DNA of 64,000 bases from Paragemmobacter amnigenus (GCF_009908265.2 NZ_JAAATX020000001.1:372001-436000); one strand, 5' to 3'; numbered from the stretch's first letter, positions 47,685 through 57,125 are shown. Numbers and translations: made by a program. The notes: generated by a model from the letters alone, not told the origin.

Positions 47685-48509
47685 ATGCGCGCCGACCATA
47701 TCCGCCTTCTCCACAGCCGCCTTTCGGCATCGGGCCATGATCTTGGTCCCGACGTGGGGCGCCTGACCCCTGCCCTGTCGCGCGCGGTCGCTGCGGCCCT
47801 GCCGTCCCATGCGCCGCCGGCAGACTGGCAGGGCTGGCCCGCCACACGGCAGGCGGTGGCGCTCCTGCAGGCGCTCGCCCGCGCCGAGGGGGTGGAGGCA
47901 GGCCCGCTCGACGGATGGTGGGGCCCGCAGACCGCCCATGCCGCCGCGGCCATGCTGGCGCGCGACAGCACCGGCCACCTGCCCGACTGGCGCGACATCA
48001 CGCCCGCCACCGCAAACCCCAACGGCTGGCCCGCCGAAAGCGGCGTCACCGCCTTCTACGGCCCGCACGGCACCCCCGACGGCCCGCGCCCGCCGCTGGT
48101 GCAGGTGCCCTCTCCCTGGACCTTCCGCATCGCGTGGAACCTGTCGCAGACGCGCAGCTTCCTCTGGGCGCATGAACGCACCGCCCCTTCGGTCGCCCGC
48201 ATCCTGTCGCGCATCCACCACCATTACGGCGAGGCGCGCATCCGCGAGCTGCGGCTGGATATCTTTTCGGGCGATTACATGCCGCGCCTGATGCGGGGCA
48301 GCCGGACGCGGTGGTCGATGCACAGCTGGGGCATCGCCTATGACTTCGACGACAGCCGGAACCGCCTGCACTGGGGCGCCGACCGCGCCCGCCTCGCCCA
48401 GCCCGAATATCGCCCCTTCTGGGAGATATGGGAGGCCGAAGGCTGGGTCTCGCTCGGCCGGACGAAGAATTACGACTGGATGCATGTGCAGGCGGCAAGA
48501 CCGGACTGA
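47685..48509 (+). CDS. M15-type peptidase, D-Ala-D-Ala carboxypeptidase-like
   Basis: A 274-residue protein. The N-terminal part has GPLDGWWGPQTAHAAAAML, a peptidoglycan-binding-like helix pair, and the C-terminal part has RTRWSMHSWGIAYDFD near 203-218 and YDWMHVQAA at the end: the H-x(6)-D and H metal ligands of VanY/M15 peptidases. It would cut peptidoglycan cross-peptides. No signal peptide is visible, so it could be an endolysin-like enzyme exported another way or a domesticated phage gene. GGAG precedes the ATG at 47685. Confidence 0.75.
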   Translation: MRADHIRLLHSRLSASGHDLGPDVGRLTPALSRAVAAALPSHAPPADWQGWPATRQAVALLQALARAEGVEAGPLDGWWGPQTAHAAAAMLARDSTGHLPDWRDITPATANPNGWPAESGVTAFYGPHGTPDGPRPPLVQVPSPWTFRIAWNLSQTRSFLWAHERTAPSVARILSRIHHHYGEARIRELRLDIFSGDYMPRLMRGSRTRWSMHSWGIAYDFDDSRNRLHWGADRARLAQPEYRPFWEIWEAEGWVSLGRTKNYDWMHVQAARPD

Positions 48510-48623
48510 CCCCTTCCCCGCGCTGCGGCGGGCAGATGCGCGCCGTCGCGGCGCGACCGGCCCCTCTCGACGCCTGCCGCATGGCCCGTTACACCCTATG
48601 CCGAAGCAACCGCAGGGATCGCC

Positions 48624-49157
48624 ATGGCCAAGACCGTCAAGGATTACATCCGCACCATCGTCGACTTCCCGCACGAGGGCATCCTGTTCCGCGACGTGAC
48701 CACCCTCTTTGCCGATCCGCGCGGGTTCCGCATGTGCGTGGACCAGCTTCTCGCCCCCTATGCGGGAATGCGCATCGACAAGGTCGCGGGGCTCGAGGCC
48801 CGGGGCTTCATCCTTGGCGGGGCGGTGGCGCACCAGCTGTCGACCGGCTTCATCCCGATCCGCAAGAAGGGCAAGCTGCCCGGTGCCACGATTTCCGAAA
48901 GTTACAAGCTCGAATATGGCGAGGCGACGGTCGAGGTGCATGACGACGCCATCCAGCCGGGGGAAAAGGTGCTGCTGGTCGATGACCTCCTGGCCACGGG
49001 CGGCACGGCCGAGGCGGGGATCAAGCTGATCGAACGGCTGGGCGCGCAGGTCGTGGGCTGCGCCTTCGTGGTGGACCTGCCCGATCTGGGGGGACGCCGC
49101 AAGCTTCAGTCGATGGGGATGGACGTCCACGCCCTCTGCGCCTTCGAGGGGCTGTAA
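48624..49157 (+). CDS. apt: Adenine phosphoribosyltransferase
   Basis: A 177-residue salvage enzyme converting adenine and PRPP to [22 protein letters not shown] (near 13-31) is the family opening, [16 protein letters not shown] near 53, and the PRPP motif [16 protein letters not shown] is near 116-131. Cytoplasmic dimer in the family. Length is usual. With mtnP it forms a methylthioadenosine-to-AMP route; a good terminator follows 93 bp downstream. Confidence 0.95.
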   Translation: MAKTVKDYIRTIVDFPHEGILFRDVTTLFADPRGFRMCVDQLLAPYAGMRIDKVAGLEARGFILGGAVAHQLSTGFIPIRKKGKLPGATISESYKLEYGEATVEVHDDAIQPGEKVLLVDDLLATGGTAEAGIKLIERLGAQVVGCAFVVDLPDLGGRRKLQSMGMDVHALCAFEGL

Positions 49158-49250
49158 ACCCTGTCTTAACACCTTCCCGCTACGACTCGGGGGCAGTCGG
49201 GGGCACCCATTCCCGATGCTTGCTGCTTGCAGGGAAGGTTTCCCACCCCG

Positions 49251-49279
49251 CCCCGCCGGTTCACCCCGGCGGGGTTTTT
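49251..49279 (+). terminator. Rho-independent terminator after apt
   Basis: CCCCGCCGG-TTCACC-CCGGCGGGG, a nine-base-pair stem, followed by TTTTT and then CCTTTT. Confidence 0.85.
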
Positions 49280-49343
49280 CCTTTTGCGCCGAAGCAGGGC
49301 ACCGTCATTGCCCTGACACGGGCCGCAGGCTAGGTCTGCACGC

Positions 49344-50612
49344 ATGACATCCTTCCGCGACCTGTTCCGCACCTTCGGCAAGATCGGCCTGCTGTCCTTT
49401 GGCGGGCCGGCGGCGCAGATCGCGCTGATGCACCGCGTGCTGGTGGACGAACGCAAATGGCTGACCGAGAAGGACTATCTCTCGGCCCTGTCCTTCTGCA
49501 TGCTCCTTCCGGGCCCCGAGGCGATGCAGCTTGCCACATGGTCGGGCTGGCGGCTGCGCGGCACGGCGGGGGGGCTGATTGCGGGGTTGCTCTTCGTGCT
49601 GCCCGGGGCTGCGGTGGTGCTGGCGCTGGCCGCGATCTACGCGGCCTTCGGCAGCGTGCCGCTAATACAGGCGCTGTTCATGGGCGTGCAGGCCGCCGTG
49701 GCCGTGATCGTGATCGAGGCGCTTTTGCGCGTGGGCAAGCGCGCGCTCAAGGGGCGGGCGGCGCTGGTGATCGCGGCGCTGGCCTTTGCCGCGCTCTTCT
49801 TACTCGACGCGCCCTTCCCGCTGGTGATCCTTGCGGCGGGCCTCTGGGGCTTTGCCACCGCGCGCGAGGCGGCGGGCGATCTGCCCGCGCCCCCGCGCGC
49901 CGCCCATACCGCGCGCACGGTTGCCATCTGGTCCGTGGTCTGGCTTGCCCCGCTGGGCCTGCTCTGGCTGGCCGAAGGCGGGCTTCTGGCCGAGATCGGC
50001 ACCTTCTTTGCCAAGCTTGCCATCCTGACCTTCGGCGGCGCCTATGCGGTGCTGGCATGGATGGCGCAGGCGGTGATCGAGGAAAAGGGATGGCTCACCC
50101 TGCGGCAAATGATGGACGGGCTGGGACTGGCCGAGACGACGCCGGGGCCGCTGATCCTCGTGACGGAATTCGTGGGCTATGTGGCTGCGCACCGTCAGGG
50201 GGGCTGGCTCATGGGTCTGGCGGGGGCGGCGGTGACGCTCTGGGTCACTTTCGTGCCGTCCTTCCTGATGATCTTCGCGGGCGCGCCGTGGATCGCGCGC
50301 ATCACGGCCGATCCGCGCCTTGCAGGGGCGCTTTCTGCCATCATGGCCGCCGTGGTGGGGGTGATCGCCAACCTATCGGTCTGGTTCGCGGCGCATGTCT
50401 TCTTTGCCGAGGTCGGGCGCGACAGCTATGGCCCGCTGCACCTTCTGACCCCGGACCTGTCCAGCCTCCGCCCCGACCTTGCCGCGCTGGCGCTGCTGGC
50501 GGGCTGGCTCCTGCTGCGGCGGCACTGGCCGCTGCCGCTGGTGCTGGCGCTCTGCGCGGCGGGGGGGCTTGGGCTGCATTTCCTCCTCCCCGCCATTCCG
50601 GCGGCATCCTGA
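49344..50612 (+). CDS. chrA: Chromate transporter, long two-domain form
   Basis: A 422-residue inner-membrane protein of the CHR family with two homologous halves, about ten to twelve segments. FRTFGKIGLLSFGGPAAQIA (8-27) opens the first CHR domain with LPGPEAMQLATWSGW; AKLAILTFGGAYAVLAWMAQ near 226 opens the second with GLAETTPGPLILVTEFVGY. The family exports chromate, often also sulfate-related in role; nothing shows the real substrate here. Single-gene unit after the apt terminator. Confidence 0.9.
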   Translation: MTSFRDLFRTFGKIGLLSFGGPAAQIALMHRVLVDERKWLTEKDYLSALSFCMLLPGPEAMQLATWSGWRLRGTAGGLIAGLLFVLPGAAVVLALAAIYAAFGSVPLIQALFMGVQAAVAVIVIEALLRVGKRALKGRAALVIAALAFAALFLLDAPFPLVILAAGLWGFATAREAAGDLPAPPRAAHTARTVAIWSVVWLAPLGLLWLAEGGLLAEIGTFFAKLAILTFGGAYAVLAWMAQAVIEEKGWLTLRQMMDGLGLAETTPGPLILVTEFVGYVAAHRQGGWLMGLAGAAVTLWVTFVPSFLMIFAGAPWIARITADPRLAGALSAIMAAVVGVIANLSVWFAAHVFFAEVGRDSYGPLHLLTPDLSSLRPDLAALALLAGWLLLRRHWPLPLVLALCAAGGLGLHFLLPAIPAAS

Positions 50613-50697
50613 CGCAAAGGAACAGATAGCGCCGTGCCCCCCTTTCCTTCGGGCCCGAATCCCCCGTAAATGGGACCACCACCGGAAAGGACAGCGC

Positions 50698-51162
50698 ATG
50701 GCCCGCTCCATCGACTACGGCAATCTGATGCATCGGGCGATGCGGGGGCTGATCCAGACCGTCCTGCGCGACGTGGCGCAGAACGGCCTGCCCGGCGCGC
50801 ACCATTTCTTCATCACCTTCGACACCACCCATCCGGGCGTTGCCATCGCGGACTGGCTGAAATCGCGCTACCCGACCGAAATGACGGTGGTCATCCAGCA
50901 CTGGTTCGAGAATCTCGAGGTCACCGACGACCAGTTCTCGGTCACGCTGAACTTCGGCAACCAGCCCGAGCCGCTGGTCATTCCCTTCGATGCCGTCCGC
51001 ACCTTCGTCGATCCGTCGGTCGAGTTCGGGCTGCGCTTCGAAACCCATGACGACAGCGACGATGACGAGGACGAGGACGAGGGCGACGATGACGGCGACG
51101 ACGACCCGCCGCCCCAGCACGACGCGCAGATCGTCAGTCTCGACAAGTTCCGCAAGCACTGA
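50698..51162 (+). CDS. sspB: SspB family ClpXP adaptor
   Basis: A 154-residue alphaproteobacterial SspB-type adaptor. IDYGNLMHRAMRGLIQTVL, HHFFITFDTTHPGVAIADWL, MTVVIQHWFENLEV and FSVTLNFGNQPEPLVIPFDA match the SspB fold, and a highly acidic linker (about 120-140) joins a C-terminal IVSLDKFRK segment that docks on ClpX. It brings ssrA-tagged proteins to ClpXP. It sits upstream of fumC, the usual order in these bacteria. Confidence 0.9.
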   Translation: MARSIDYGNLMHRAMRGLIQTVLRDVAQNGLPGAHHFFITFDTTHPGVAIADWLKSRYPTEMTVVIQHWFENLEVTDDQFSVTLNFGNQPEPLVIPFDAVRTFVDPSVEFGLRFETHDDSDDDEDEDEGDDDGDDDPPPQHDAQIVSLDKFRKH

Positions 51163-51258
51163 CCGCGCGGCCGCCCGCGACGGTATGCGACGGTATGCCA
51201 ATTGATTTTGCCGCCGCCGCCCGCTAAGGCGGGCCAAGCGAAATCAGGAGGCTTGCGA

Positions 51259-52653
51259 ATGTCCGCCACCCGCACCGAAACCGACAGCTTTGGCCCGCTG
51301 GAAGTTCCCGCCGACAAGTATTGGGGCGCGCAGACGCAACGCTCCATCATCAACTTCCCCATCGGCTGGGAACGCCAGCCCGTCGCCATCATCCGCGCGC
51401 TGGGGGTCATCAAGAAGGCCTGCGCTCTGGTCAATATCGATCAGGGCGACATCGCGCCGGAACTGGGCCGCGCCATCGCGGCGGCGGCGCAGGAAGTGAT
51501 CGACGGCCGCTTCGACGACAACTTCCCGCTGGTCGTCTGGCAGACCGGATCGGGCACGCAGTCCAACATGAACGCCAACGAGGTCATCTCGAACCGCGCG
51601 ATCGAGATGCTGGGCGGCGTGATGGGATCGAAAAAGCCCGTCCACCCGAACGACCATGTCAACATGGGGCAGTCGTCGAACGACACCTTCCCCACCGCGA
51701 TGCATGTCGCCATCGGCATGATGGCGCGCGACGTGCTGCTGCCGGGGCTGGAGAAGCTCTCCAAGGCGCTTTGGGCGAAGTCGCATGAATTCAAGGACAT
51801 CATCAAGATCGGCCGCACCCATACGCAGGATGCGACACCCCTGACGCTGGGTCAGGAATTCTCGGGCTACGCCACGCAGGTCGACAAGGGTATCGCGCGG
51901 GTCAAGGCCTGTCTGCCCGACATCTATGAACTGGCGCAGGGCGGCACCGCCGTCGGCACAGGCCTGAACACCCGTGTGGGCTGGGACACCCGCGTCGCGG
52001 CCCGCATTGCAGAAATCACGGACCTCCCCTTCGTCACCGCCCCGAACAAGTTCGAGGCTCTGGCCGCCCATGACGCGATGGTCATGTTCTCCGGCGCGCT
52101 GAAAACGGTGGCCGCAGCACTGTTCAAGATCGCCAACGACCTGCGCCTTCTGGGCTCCGGCCCCCGCTCGGGTCTGGGCGAGCTGATCCTGCCCGAAAAC
52201 GAACCCGGCTCCTCGATCATGCCCGGCAAGGTGAACCCGACGCAGGCCGAGGCGCTGACCATGGTCTGCGCCCATGTCATGGGCAATGACGCCGCCGTGG
52301 GCTTTGCCGGATCGCAGGGCCATTTCGAACTGAACGTCTACAACCCCATGATGTCCTACAACGTGCTGCAATCCATGCAGCTACTGGGCGATGCGGCGGG
52401 CAGCTTCACCGACAACATGGTGGTGGGCACGCAGGTCAATACGGCCCGCATCGACAAGCTGATGAAGGAATCGCTGATGCTGGTCACGGCGCTGGCGCCC
52501 ACCATCGGCTATGACAACGCCACCAAGGTCGCCAAGACCGCCCACAAGAACGGCACGACCCTGAAGGAAGAGGCGATCGCCCTTGGCTTCGTCGATGCCG
52601 AAACCTTCGACCGTGTCGTGCGGCCCGAGGACATGATCGGCCCGAAGGGGTAA
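51259..52653 (+). CDS. fumC: Fumarate hydratase, class II
   Basis: A 464-residue TCA-cycle enzyme. [20 protein letters not shown] starts the protein, then [59 protein letters not shown] and the superfamily signature [15 protein letters not shown]. The class II form is oxygen-stable, lacking Fe-S. AGGAGGC precedes the ATG at 51259. Three small genes follow in the same direction. Confidence 0.97.
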   Translation: MSATRTETDSFGPLEVPADKYWGAQTQRSIINFPIGWERQPVAIIRALGVIKKACALVNIDQGDIAPELGRAIAAAAQEVIDGRFDDNFPLVVWQTGSGTQSNMNANEVISNRAIEMLGGVMGSKKPVHPNDHVNMGQSSNDTFPTAMHVAIGMMARDVLLPGLEKLSKALWAKSHEFKDIIKIGRTHTQDATPLTLGQEFSGYATQVDKGIARVKACLPDIYELAQGGTAVGTGLNTRVGWDTRVAARIAEITDLPFVTAPNKFEALAAHDAMVMFSGALKTVAAALFKIANDLRLLGSGPRSGLGELILPENEPGSSIMPGKVNPTQAEALTMVCAHVMGNDAAVGFAGSQGHFELNVYNPMMSYNVLQSMQLLGDAAGSFTDNMVVGTQVNTARIDKLMKESLMLVTALAPTIGYDNATKVAKTAHKNGTTLKEEAIALGFVDAETFDRVVRPEDMIGPKG

Positions 52654-52655
52654 GG

Positions 52656-52832
52656 ATGGCCGAGATCGTCAACCTGCGCGCAAAACGGAAAGAAGCGGCC
52701 CGCAAGGCCGCCCGCGCCAAGGGCGACGAGAACGCCGCTAAGTTCGGCCGGAGCAAGGCGGAACGCGAGCTGGAACAGGCGCGGGCGGAAAAGGCCGCCC
52801 GCGACCTTGACGCGCACCGGCGCGACGAATGA
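52656..52832 (+). CDS. DUF4169 family small protein
   Basis: A 58-residue, strongly charged helical protein starting MAEIVNLRAKRKEAARKAAR with a FGRSKAERELEQARAEKAAR middle and ending DAHRRDE, the DUF4169 pattern. Function unknown. It starts two bases after the fumC stop and overlaps the next gene by four bases (ATGA), so it is translated as part of the fumC unit. Confidence 0.85.
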   Translation: MAEIVNLRAKRKEAARKAARAKGDENAAKFGRSKAERELEQARAEKAARDLDAHRRDE

Positions 52833-53044
52833 CCGCCCGCCCCGTCAAGCACTCGCTCACCCTGCGCGGGCACCGCACCAGCGTCAGCCTCGAAGAGGAG
52901 TTCTGGCAGGCCTTCCGCGCCATCGCCATGGAGCGCGGCCTGACGCTGAACCAGTTGGCGGTCGAGGTGGACGAGGCGCGCGACGGCGATGTGGGACTTG
53001 CCTCGGCGATCCGCGTCTACGTGCTGCGGCGGTATCGCGGTTAA
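52829..53044 (+). CDS. Ribbon-helix-helix domain protein
   Basis: A 71-residue protein with KHSLTLRGHRTSVSLEEEFW, the strand and first helix of an RHH_4-type fold, and RGLTLNQLAVEVDEARDGDV for the second helix, ending in a basic tail RVYVLRRYRG. Such proteins may bind DNA, but most of this small family are unstudied. It overlaps the DUF4169 gene. The two genes occur together after fumC in relatives. Confidence 0.82.
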   Translation: MTARPVKHSLTLRGHRTSVSLEEEFWQAFRAIAMERGLTLNQLAVEVDEARDGDVGLASAIRVYVLRRYRG

Positions 53045-53078
53045 CCGGGCGTTTACCCCTCTGCGGCAGGCTTCCGGG

Positions 53079-53309
53079 ATGAGCCGCAATCTTCTGCCCT
53101 ACACGACCGAGGGATGGATCGCCCATCTCTTCAACTCGCAGGCCGCGCGGGACGGCGGGGTCATCCGGCGTCAGGTCCGCGATGTGGAACGCTATGTGGG
53201 CCGCGAGGTGTTTCTGGCCGAAATGCGTCGGCGGGGCTTTGCGGTGCTGGAGAATGCGGGCCAGTTCATCATCATCTGCAATCAGGAACCGATCCGCCGC
53301 GTCCTGTAG
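53079..53309 (+). CDS. Conserved small protein of Rhodobacteraceae
   Basis: A 76-residue protein reading MSRNLLPYTTEGWIAHLFNS and containing QVRDVERYVGREVFLAEMRR. Relatives are often labelled phosphoribosylanthranilate isomerase by database error; it is far too short for that enzyme and has no barrel motif. Function unknown. The ribosome site is weak. Its TAG abuts the first of four short hairpins that separate it from the convergent P450 gene. Confidence 0.72.
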   Translation: MSRNLLPYTTEGWIAHLFNSQAARDGGVIRRQVRDVERYVGREVFLAEMRRRGFAVLENAGQFIIICNQEPIRRVL

Positions 53310-53425
53310 CGATTTCTGACGCAGAAATCGCAGCGGAATTTGACGCAAATTCCGCCAACAGCCGTCGCGCCCGGGACCCGATTTCTGCGTGCAGAAATCG
53401 TCGCGAAATCTGCGTCAGATTTCGC
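53309..53425. repeat. Cluster of four 23-base hairpins with TGACGCA/TGCGTCA loops
   Basis: Four short palindromes fill this convergent gap: 53309-53331 (GCGATTTC arms, loop TGACGCA), 53333-53355 (GCGGAATT arms, loop TGACGCA), 53379-53400 (CGATTTC arms, loop TGCGTGCA) and 53403-53425 (GCGAAATC arms, loop TGCGTCA). Two loops read one way and two the other, so the cluster is itself roughly inverted. The first starts at the last base of the upstream stop codon and the last contains the P450 stop in its loop. No T-run follows any. Confidence 0.85.
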
Positions 53426-54764
53426 CCCCCCGCCGCACCACCCGCAGCCAGACGCCATCCTTCGCACGCACCGTCAGATGCGCCACCGGCACCGGTACCC
53501 GCCCCTCCACCACCTCGAACCGGAACGCCCGGCACAGCATCGCCAGCAGAAGCACCCCCTCTGCCATGGCAAACCCCGCCCCCGTGCAGACCCGTGGCCC
53601 CGCCGAAAACGGCAACCACCCGTCCCGCGCCTGAACCTTCGTCTCTTCCCGCGCCCAGCGGTCGGGATCGAACCCGTCGGGGTCGGACCAGATCCGCTCG
53701 TGCCGCCCCAGATGCCAGGACGACAGCACCACCTGCGCCCCCGGCGCGACCTGCCGCCCCCTGAACTCCTCGGGGCAGGTCGTCTCGCGCACCATCATCG
53801 GAACGGGCGGGAACAGGCGCAGCGCCTCGCGAAACACATCCCGCGTCAGGCGCAGCCGCGACAGGGCCGAGAATTCGGCCATCATCCCCGCCGCCTCTGC
53901 CGCCACCCGCTCCTGCACATCCGGATGCGCCGCCAAAAGCCACAGCGCCCAGCCCAAGGCGCTCGCACTCGTCTCGTGACCTGCAAGGAAGAAGATGGCG
54001 ACCTGATCCACCATCTCCTCGGTCCCGAACCGCGCCCCCGTCACGGGGTCCGCCATCACCATGATCTTTGTCGCCAGATCATCCGGCGCGATGCCTGCCG
54101 CGATCTCCTCGGCCCGCCGCGCCGTTATCGCGGTGATCAGGCGCCGGATTTCGGCGGCTGCCGCACGTGTTCCACGCCGGAACCCGCGCGGCATCCAGCG
54201 CGGCAGGGGCAGGAAGGCCGCAAGGTTCAGGATCGGCTGGGTCCGCTGATAGGCGCGGAAGGCGTGGAAGACCGCCGTCGCGTCCCGATCCTCGATCGGG
54301 ATGGAAAACAGCGTGCGGAAGATCACATCCGCCGCCGCGTGGGAACAGACCTCCTCGACCTCCACCACGCCCTCGGGCATCCGCGCCACCGCCGCCTCGC
54401 CCGCCGCCCACATGGCGGGAAAGGTGTCGCGCAGCCGCCCCCCCTCGAAGGCCGGATCGATGATCCGCCGCTGCCGCTTCCACTGTTCGCCATTGGTCAC
54501 GAAGACCGACTGGCCCAGCAGCGGTTCCAGCCCCTCGCGCACGCGGCCCGATTTCGGAAAATCATCCGGCCGCTCCTGCAGCACGCGCCGGACCAACGCA
54601 GGGTCGTTGCACATGTAGCTGCGGAAGAAGGGCGTGCGGAATTCGGCCATCCACGCGCGGTAAAGCCGCGCGGGCTGCGCCGACAGGATGTCCTGCCGGA
54701 ACAGCCGCAGATAGCGCCACCACGACACGCGGTCGGGGCGCGGTTCGGGCTTCGGCACCTTCAT
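53415..54764 (-). CDS. Cytochrome P450
   Basis: A 449-residue haem monooxygenase. The I-helix is FFLAGHETSASAL, the K-helix E-x-x-R is in FREALRLFPPVPMMVRE, and the haem loop is FSAGPRVCTGAGFAM with the thiolate at Cys393. It lacks an N-terminal anchor, so a soluble bacterial P450 of the CYP4/CYP102-like look is probable. It needs a redox partner not encoded nearby. CAGGAGCG precedes the ATG, which overlaps the stop of the hydrolase-like gene by four bases. Confidence 0.92.
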   Translation of the reverse strand: MKVPKPEPRPDRVSWWRYLRLFRQDILSAQPARLYRAWMAEFRTPFFRSYMCNDPALVRRVLQERPDDFPKSGRVREGLEPLLGQSVFVTNGEQWKRQRRIIDPAFEGGRLRDTFPAMWAAGEAAVARMPEGVVEVEEVCSHAAADVIFRTLFSIPIEDRDATAVFHAFRAYQRTQPILNLAAFLPLPRWMPRGFRRGTRAAAAEIRRLITAITARRAEEIAAGIAPDDLATKIMVMADPVTGARFGTEEMVDQVAIFFLAGHETSASALGWALWLLAAHPDVQERVAAEAAGMMAEFSALSRLRLTRDVFREALRLFPPVPMMVRETTCPEEFRGRQVAPGAQVVLSSWHLGRHERIWSDPDGFDPDRWAREETKVQARDGWLPFSAGPRVCTGAGFAMAEGVLLLAMLCRAFRFEVVEGRVPVPVAHLTVRAKDGVWLRVVRRGGEI

Positions 54765-55990
54765 GCCACGCTCCTGTGGCCCGACAGCGCCCGCTCGATC
54801 CGGCTTTTCGACGCCGCCCGCCCCGCATAGCGCGCGCGCAGGGTCAGCGGCCCCGCCGTCACGCGGAAATAGTCGTAATCGCCGGGCCGGTCGAAGGCGC
54901 ACATGTACTGGAAATGCAGCCGGAACCAGCGGAAGCGCATCTTGCGCCACCGCTCGGGGCTGAAGGTCTGGGTAAAGGCGCAGGACAGGACCAGCGGCCA
55001 GCGCTTGCCCGAGGGCGCGACACCGGAAACGGCCACCGCATCGCAGAGCGCAAAGGCACAGCCATCCCCCGGCGCGCTCACGTCGACCCAGGCAAGTTCC
55101 TCCCGCGTCGAAAGATAGGCCAGATCGCCCCGCAGCTTCCGCGCCTCGGGCAGAAAGGACACCATCGGCACCACCTGCCCCAGCGTCAGGAACCCCAGCG
55201 CAGGCCCGCGCGCGGGCAGCCCCTCGCGGATCAGGTCGGCAAGGATGGTGACGCCAAGGATCGCGCCCGAGGAATGGCCCACCACCAGCACCTCGTCCCA
55301 GTCCTCGGCCAATGCCACGGCGATGCGGGCGCGGAATGCCTCCATCCGCGTGACCAGAGCGGGCGGATAGGCCCCCCGATGCCCCGCCGAAAAGGCATAG
55401 TCATGCATCAGGTAATGGGCGAGGAACCAGCGGTCCCACCGCCGGAAGGCCCGCAGCACCAGCCCGACCACCGCGCCACCGGCCAGCAGCCCCAGACCGG
55501 CCCCGCCCCATCCCGGCACCAGCCCCGCCACGGCCGCGCCAAGGCCCCATCCCGCCAGCCCCGCCACCACGGCCTGCATGGACAGCATCACCACGGGATA
55601 GAGCGCGGCCAGCGTCGGCCCTTTCCGCAGCCGCCCCAGACGGAACAGCGCGCCCGAGGCCACATAGATCCATGCCGTCCTGACCATCTGCCCATAGGTC
55701 GCGGCCAGCGTCCGCCGCATCGACCCGCCGATGATATCGGCCCAGGCCAGCACTTCGACCACGGCCTCCACCGTCTCGCCGTCGATCTGGGACGCGACCG
55801 ACCAGCCATGCGCCATGCCCGCAGGCTTGCGGCCCACCTCCAGCGCATAGCCGGATATGGCCGCCTGTCGCGGCCCCTCGGTCCGGTAGAACTGGCGATA
55901 GCGGCGCGTCTGCAGGGGGTCGAAGCCCGGAATGTAGAAGACGCGGCGCCGACGCACCCGCCCCGTTTCCGCCGCCGTCAGACCCGCCAT
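54761..55990 (-). CDS. Membrane protein with alpha/beta-hydrolase-like domain
   Basis: A 409-residue protein. RRVFYIPGFDPLQTRRYRQF near the start resembles the first strand of an alpha/beta-hydrolase; two or three hydrophobic segments lie at about 125-190 (VVMLSMQAVVAGLAGWGLGA, GLGLLAGGAVVGLVL); then VLVVGHSSGAILGV has the nucleophile elbow G-H-S240-S-G, with candidate acid and His later. The combination suggests a membrane-bound lipase or thioesterase; the substrate is unknown. The tight overlap with the P450 gene suggests a common pathway, perhaps on lipids. Confidence 0.72.
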   Translation of the reverse strand: MAGLTAAETGRVRRRRVFYIPGFDPLQTRRYRQFYRTEGPRQAAISGYALEVGRKPAGMAHGWSVASQIDGETVEAVVEVLAWADIIGGSMRRTLAATYGQMVRTAWIYVASGALFRLGRLRKGPTLAALYPVVMLSMQAVVAGLAGWGLGAAVAGLVPGWGGAGLGLLAGGAVVGLVLRAFRRWDRWFLAHYLMHDYAFSAGHRGAYPPALVTRMEAFRARIAVALAEDWDEVLVVGHSSGAILGVTILADLIREGLPARGPALGFLTLGQVVPMVSFLPEARKLRGDLAYLSTREELAWVDVSAPGDGCAFALCDAVAVSGVAPSGKRWPLVLSCAFTQTFSPERWRKMRFRWFRLHFQYMCAFDRPGDYDYFRVTAGPLTLRARYAGRAASKSRIERALSGHRSVA

Positions 55991-56039
55991 CCGCAAGAAC
56001 CCCGCACCCGCACGCCCCCAGTATGACGCGCGGTAAGGA

Positions 56040-56798
56040 TCAACCCAAGAGGGGAATTCCGAACCGGTCGAAGGTTTCCAGAAGCCACCAGCTGAAATCG
56101 GTGAAGGCCCCCGTCAGCAGCGCCAACCCCACCACGACCAGCAGGGCACCCATCGCCCGCTCGATCCACTTCATGTGCCGCTTCAGCCGCGCCATCACGC
56201 CGACAGCCCGTTCGATGAACATCGCCGCCAGCAGGAAAGGCAGACCCAGCCCCGCCGCATAGACGGCCAGCAGCACCGTGCCCCGCTGCACCGATCCCTC
56301 CTGCGCGGCCAGCGACAGGATCGCGCCCAGTTGCGGGCCGATGCAGGGCGTCCAGCCGAAGGCGAAGGCCAGCCCCAGCACATAGGCCCCGAAGGCCGAC
56401 CCGCCGCGGTCGCCCGCATCCAGCCGCGCCTCGCGGTCAAGGATCGGGATGCGGAACAGGCCAAGGAAATGCAGCCCGAAGACCAGCACGACCGCGCCTG
56501 CGAGTTTCGTGAAGATCGTCTGGTTGGTCAGGAAGAAGGCGCCAAAGGCGCTGGCCGTGAAGCCCAGCAGCAGGAACACCGTCGACAGGCCAAGGACGAA
56601 GAACAGCGCGGGCAGCATCACCCGCCGCCGCGCGGCCCCGCCGCCCGTCATCTCGCCCATGGAAATCCCGCCCATATAGGCCAGATACGGCGGCACCACC
56701 GGCAACACGCAGGGCGACAGGAAGGACAGAACCCCCGCCGCCAGCGCCACCAGCATCGCGGGCAAAAGCCCCGCATCCATGATCTCGACCCCGAACAT
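56040..56798 (-). CDS. ccdA: Cytochrome c biogenesis protein CcdA
   Basis: A 252-residue inner-membrane protein with six segments. The two redox cysteines are in LSFLSPCVLPVVPPYLAYMG and FGWTPCIGPQLGAILS, the paired motifs of CcdA/DsbD. It passes electrons from cytoplasmic thioredoxin to periplasmic thioredoxin-like proteins for haem attachment to cytochromes c, of which this window encodes several. The start is either 56798 (MFGVEI) or 56780 (MDAGLL). Divergent from the tusA-like gene. Confidence 0.9.
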   Translation of the reverse strand: MFGVEIMDAGLLPAMLVALAAGVLSFLSPCVLPVVPPYLAYMGGISMGEMTGGGAARRRVMLPALFFVLGLSTVFLLLGFTASAFGAFFLTNQTIFTKLAGAVVLVFGLHFLGLFRIPILDREARLDAGDRGGSAFGAYVLGLAFAFGWTPCIGPQLGAILSLAAQEGSVQRGTVLLAVYAAGLGLPFLLAAMFIERAVGVMARLKRHMKWIERAMGALLVVVGLALLTGAFTDFSWWLLETFDRFGIPLLG

Positions 56799-56891
56799 GG
56801 CCCCGTGATAGCCGCTTCGCGCGCCGCCGTCACCAAGGCCTTTCGTCACATTGCCGTGGCCATCGCCCGCGCCTTGGGCTATCACCCGGCC

Positions 56892-57125
56892 ATGCCGCAG
56901 GATTGGGACATCGATCTGGATTGCGAGGGGCTTCTGTGCCCCCTGCCCGTGCTGCGGGCGCAAAAGCGGCTGGCCGCCATGCAGCCCGGCCAGATCCTGC
57001 GCGTGACGGCCACCGACCGCATGGCCGCAATCGACCTGCCGCATTTCTGCGCCGAAGCGGGCCATGACTTCCTCGACGCAACCGAAGCCGGCCCCGTCAC
57101 CGCCTATCGCATCCGCCGCGCCTGA
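56892..57125 (+). CDS. TusA-like sulfurtransferase
   Basis: A 77-residue protein of the TusA/SirA fold. DCEGLLCPLPVLRAQKRLAA at 10-29 holds the active-site C-P-x-P, followed by GQILRVTATDRMAAIDLPHF and a C-terminal YRIRR. It carries persulfide sulfur for tRNA thiolation, cofactor synthesis or sulfur metabolism; which is not evident. It is divergent from ccdA, and in relatives this pair is common. Confidence 0.85.
   Translation: MPQDWDIDLDCEGLLCPLPVLRAQKRLAAMQPGQILRVTATDRMAAIDLPHFCAEAGHDFLDATEAGPVTAYRIRRA

Noticed and set aside
53079-53309. Phosphoribosylanthranilate isomerase
   Set aside because: This name is common for the family in databases, but a 76-residue protein without barrel motifs cannot be that enzyme.
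53309-53425. CRISPR array
   Set aside because: The repeats are self-complementary hairpins of 23 bases with changing arms and no regular spacers, unlike CRISPR repeats.
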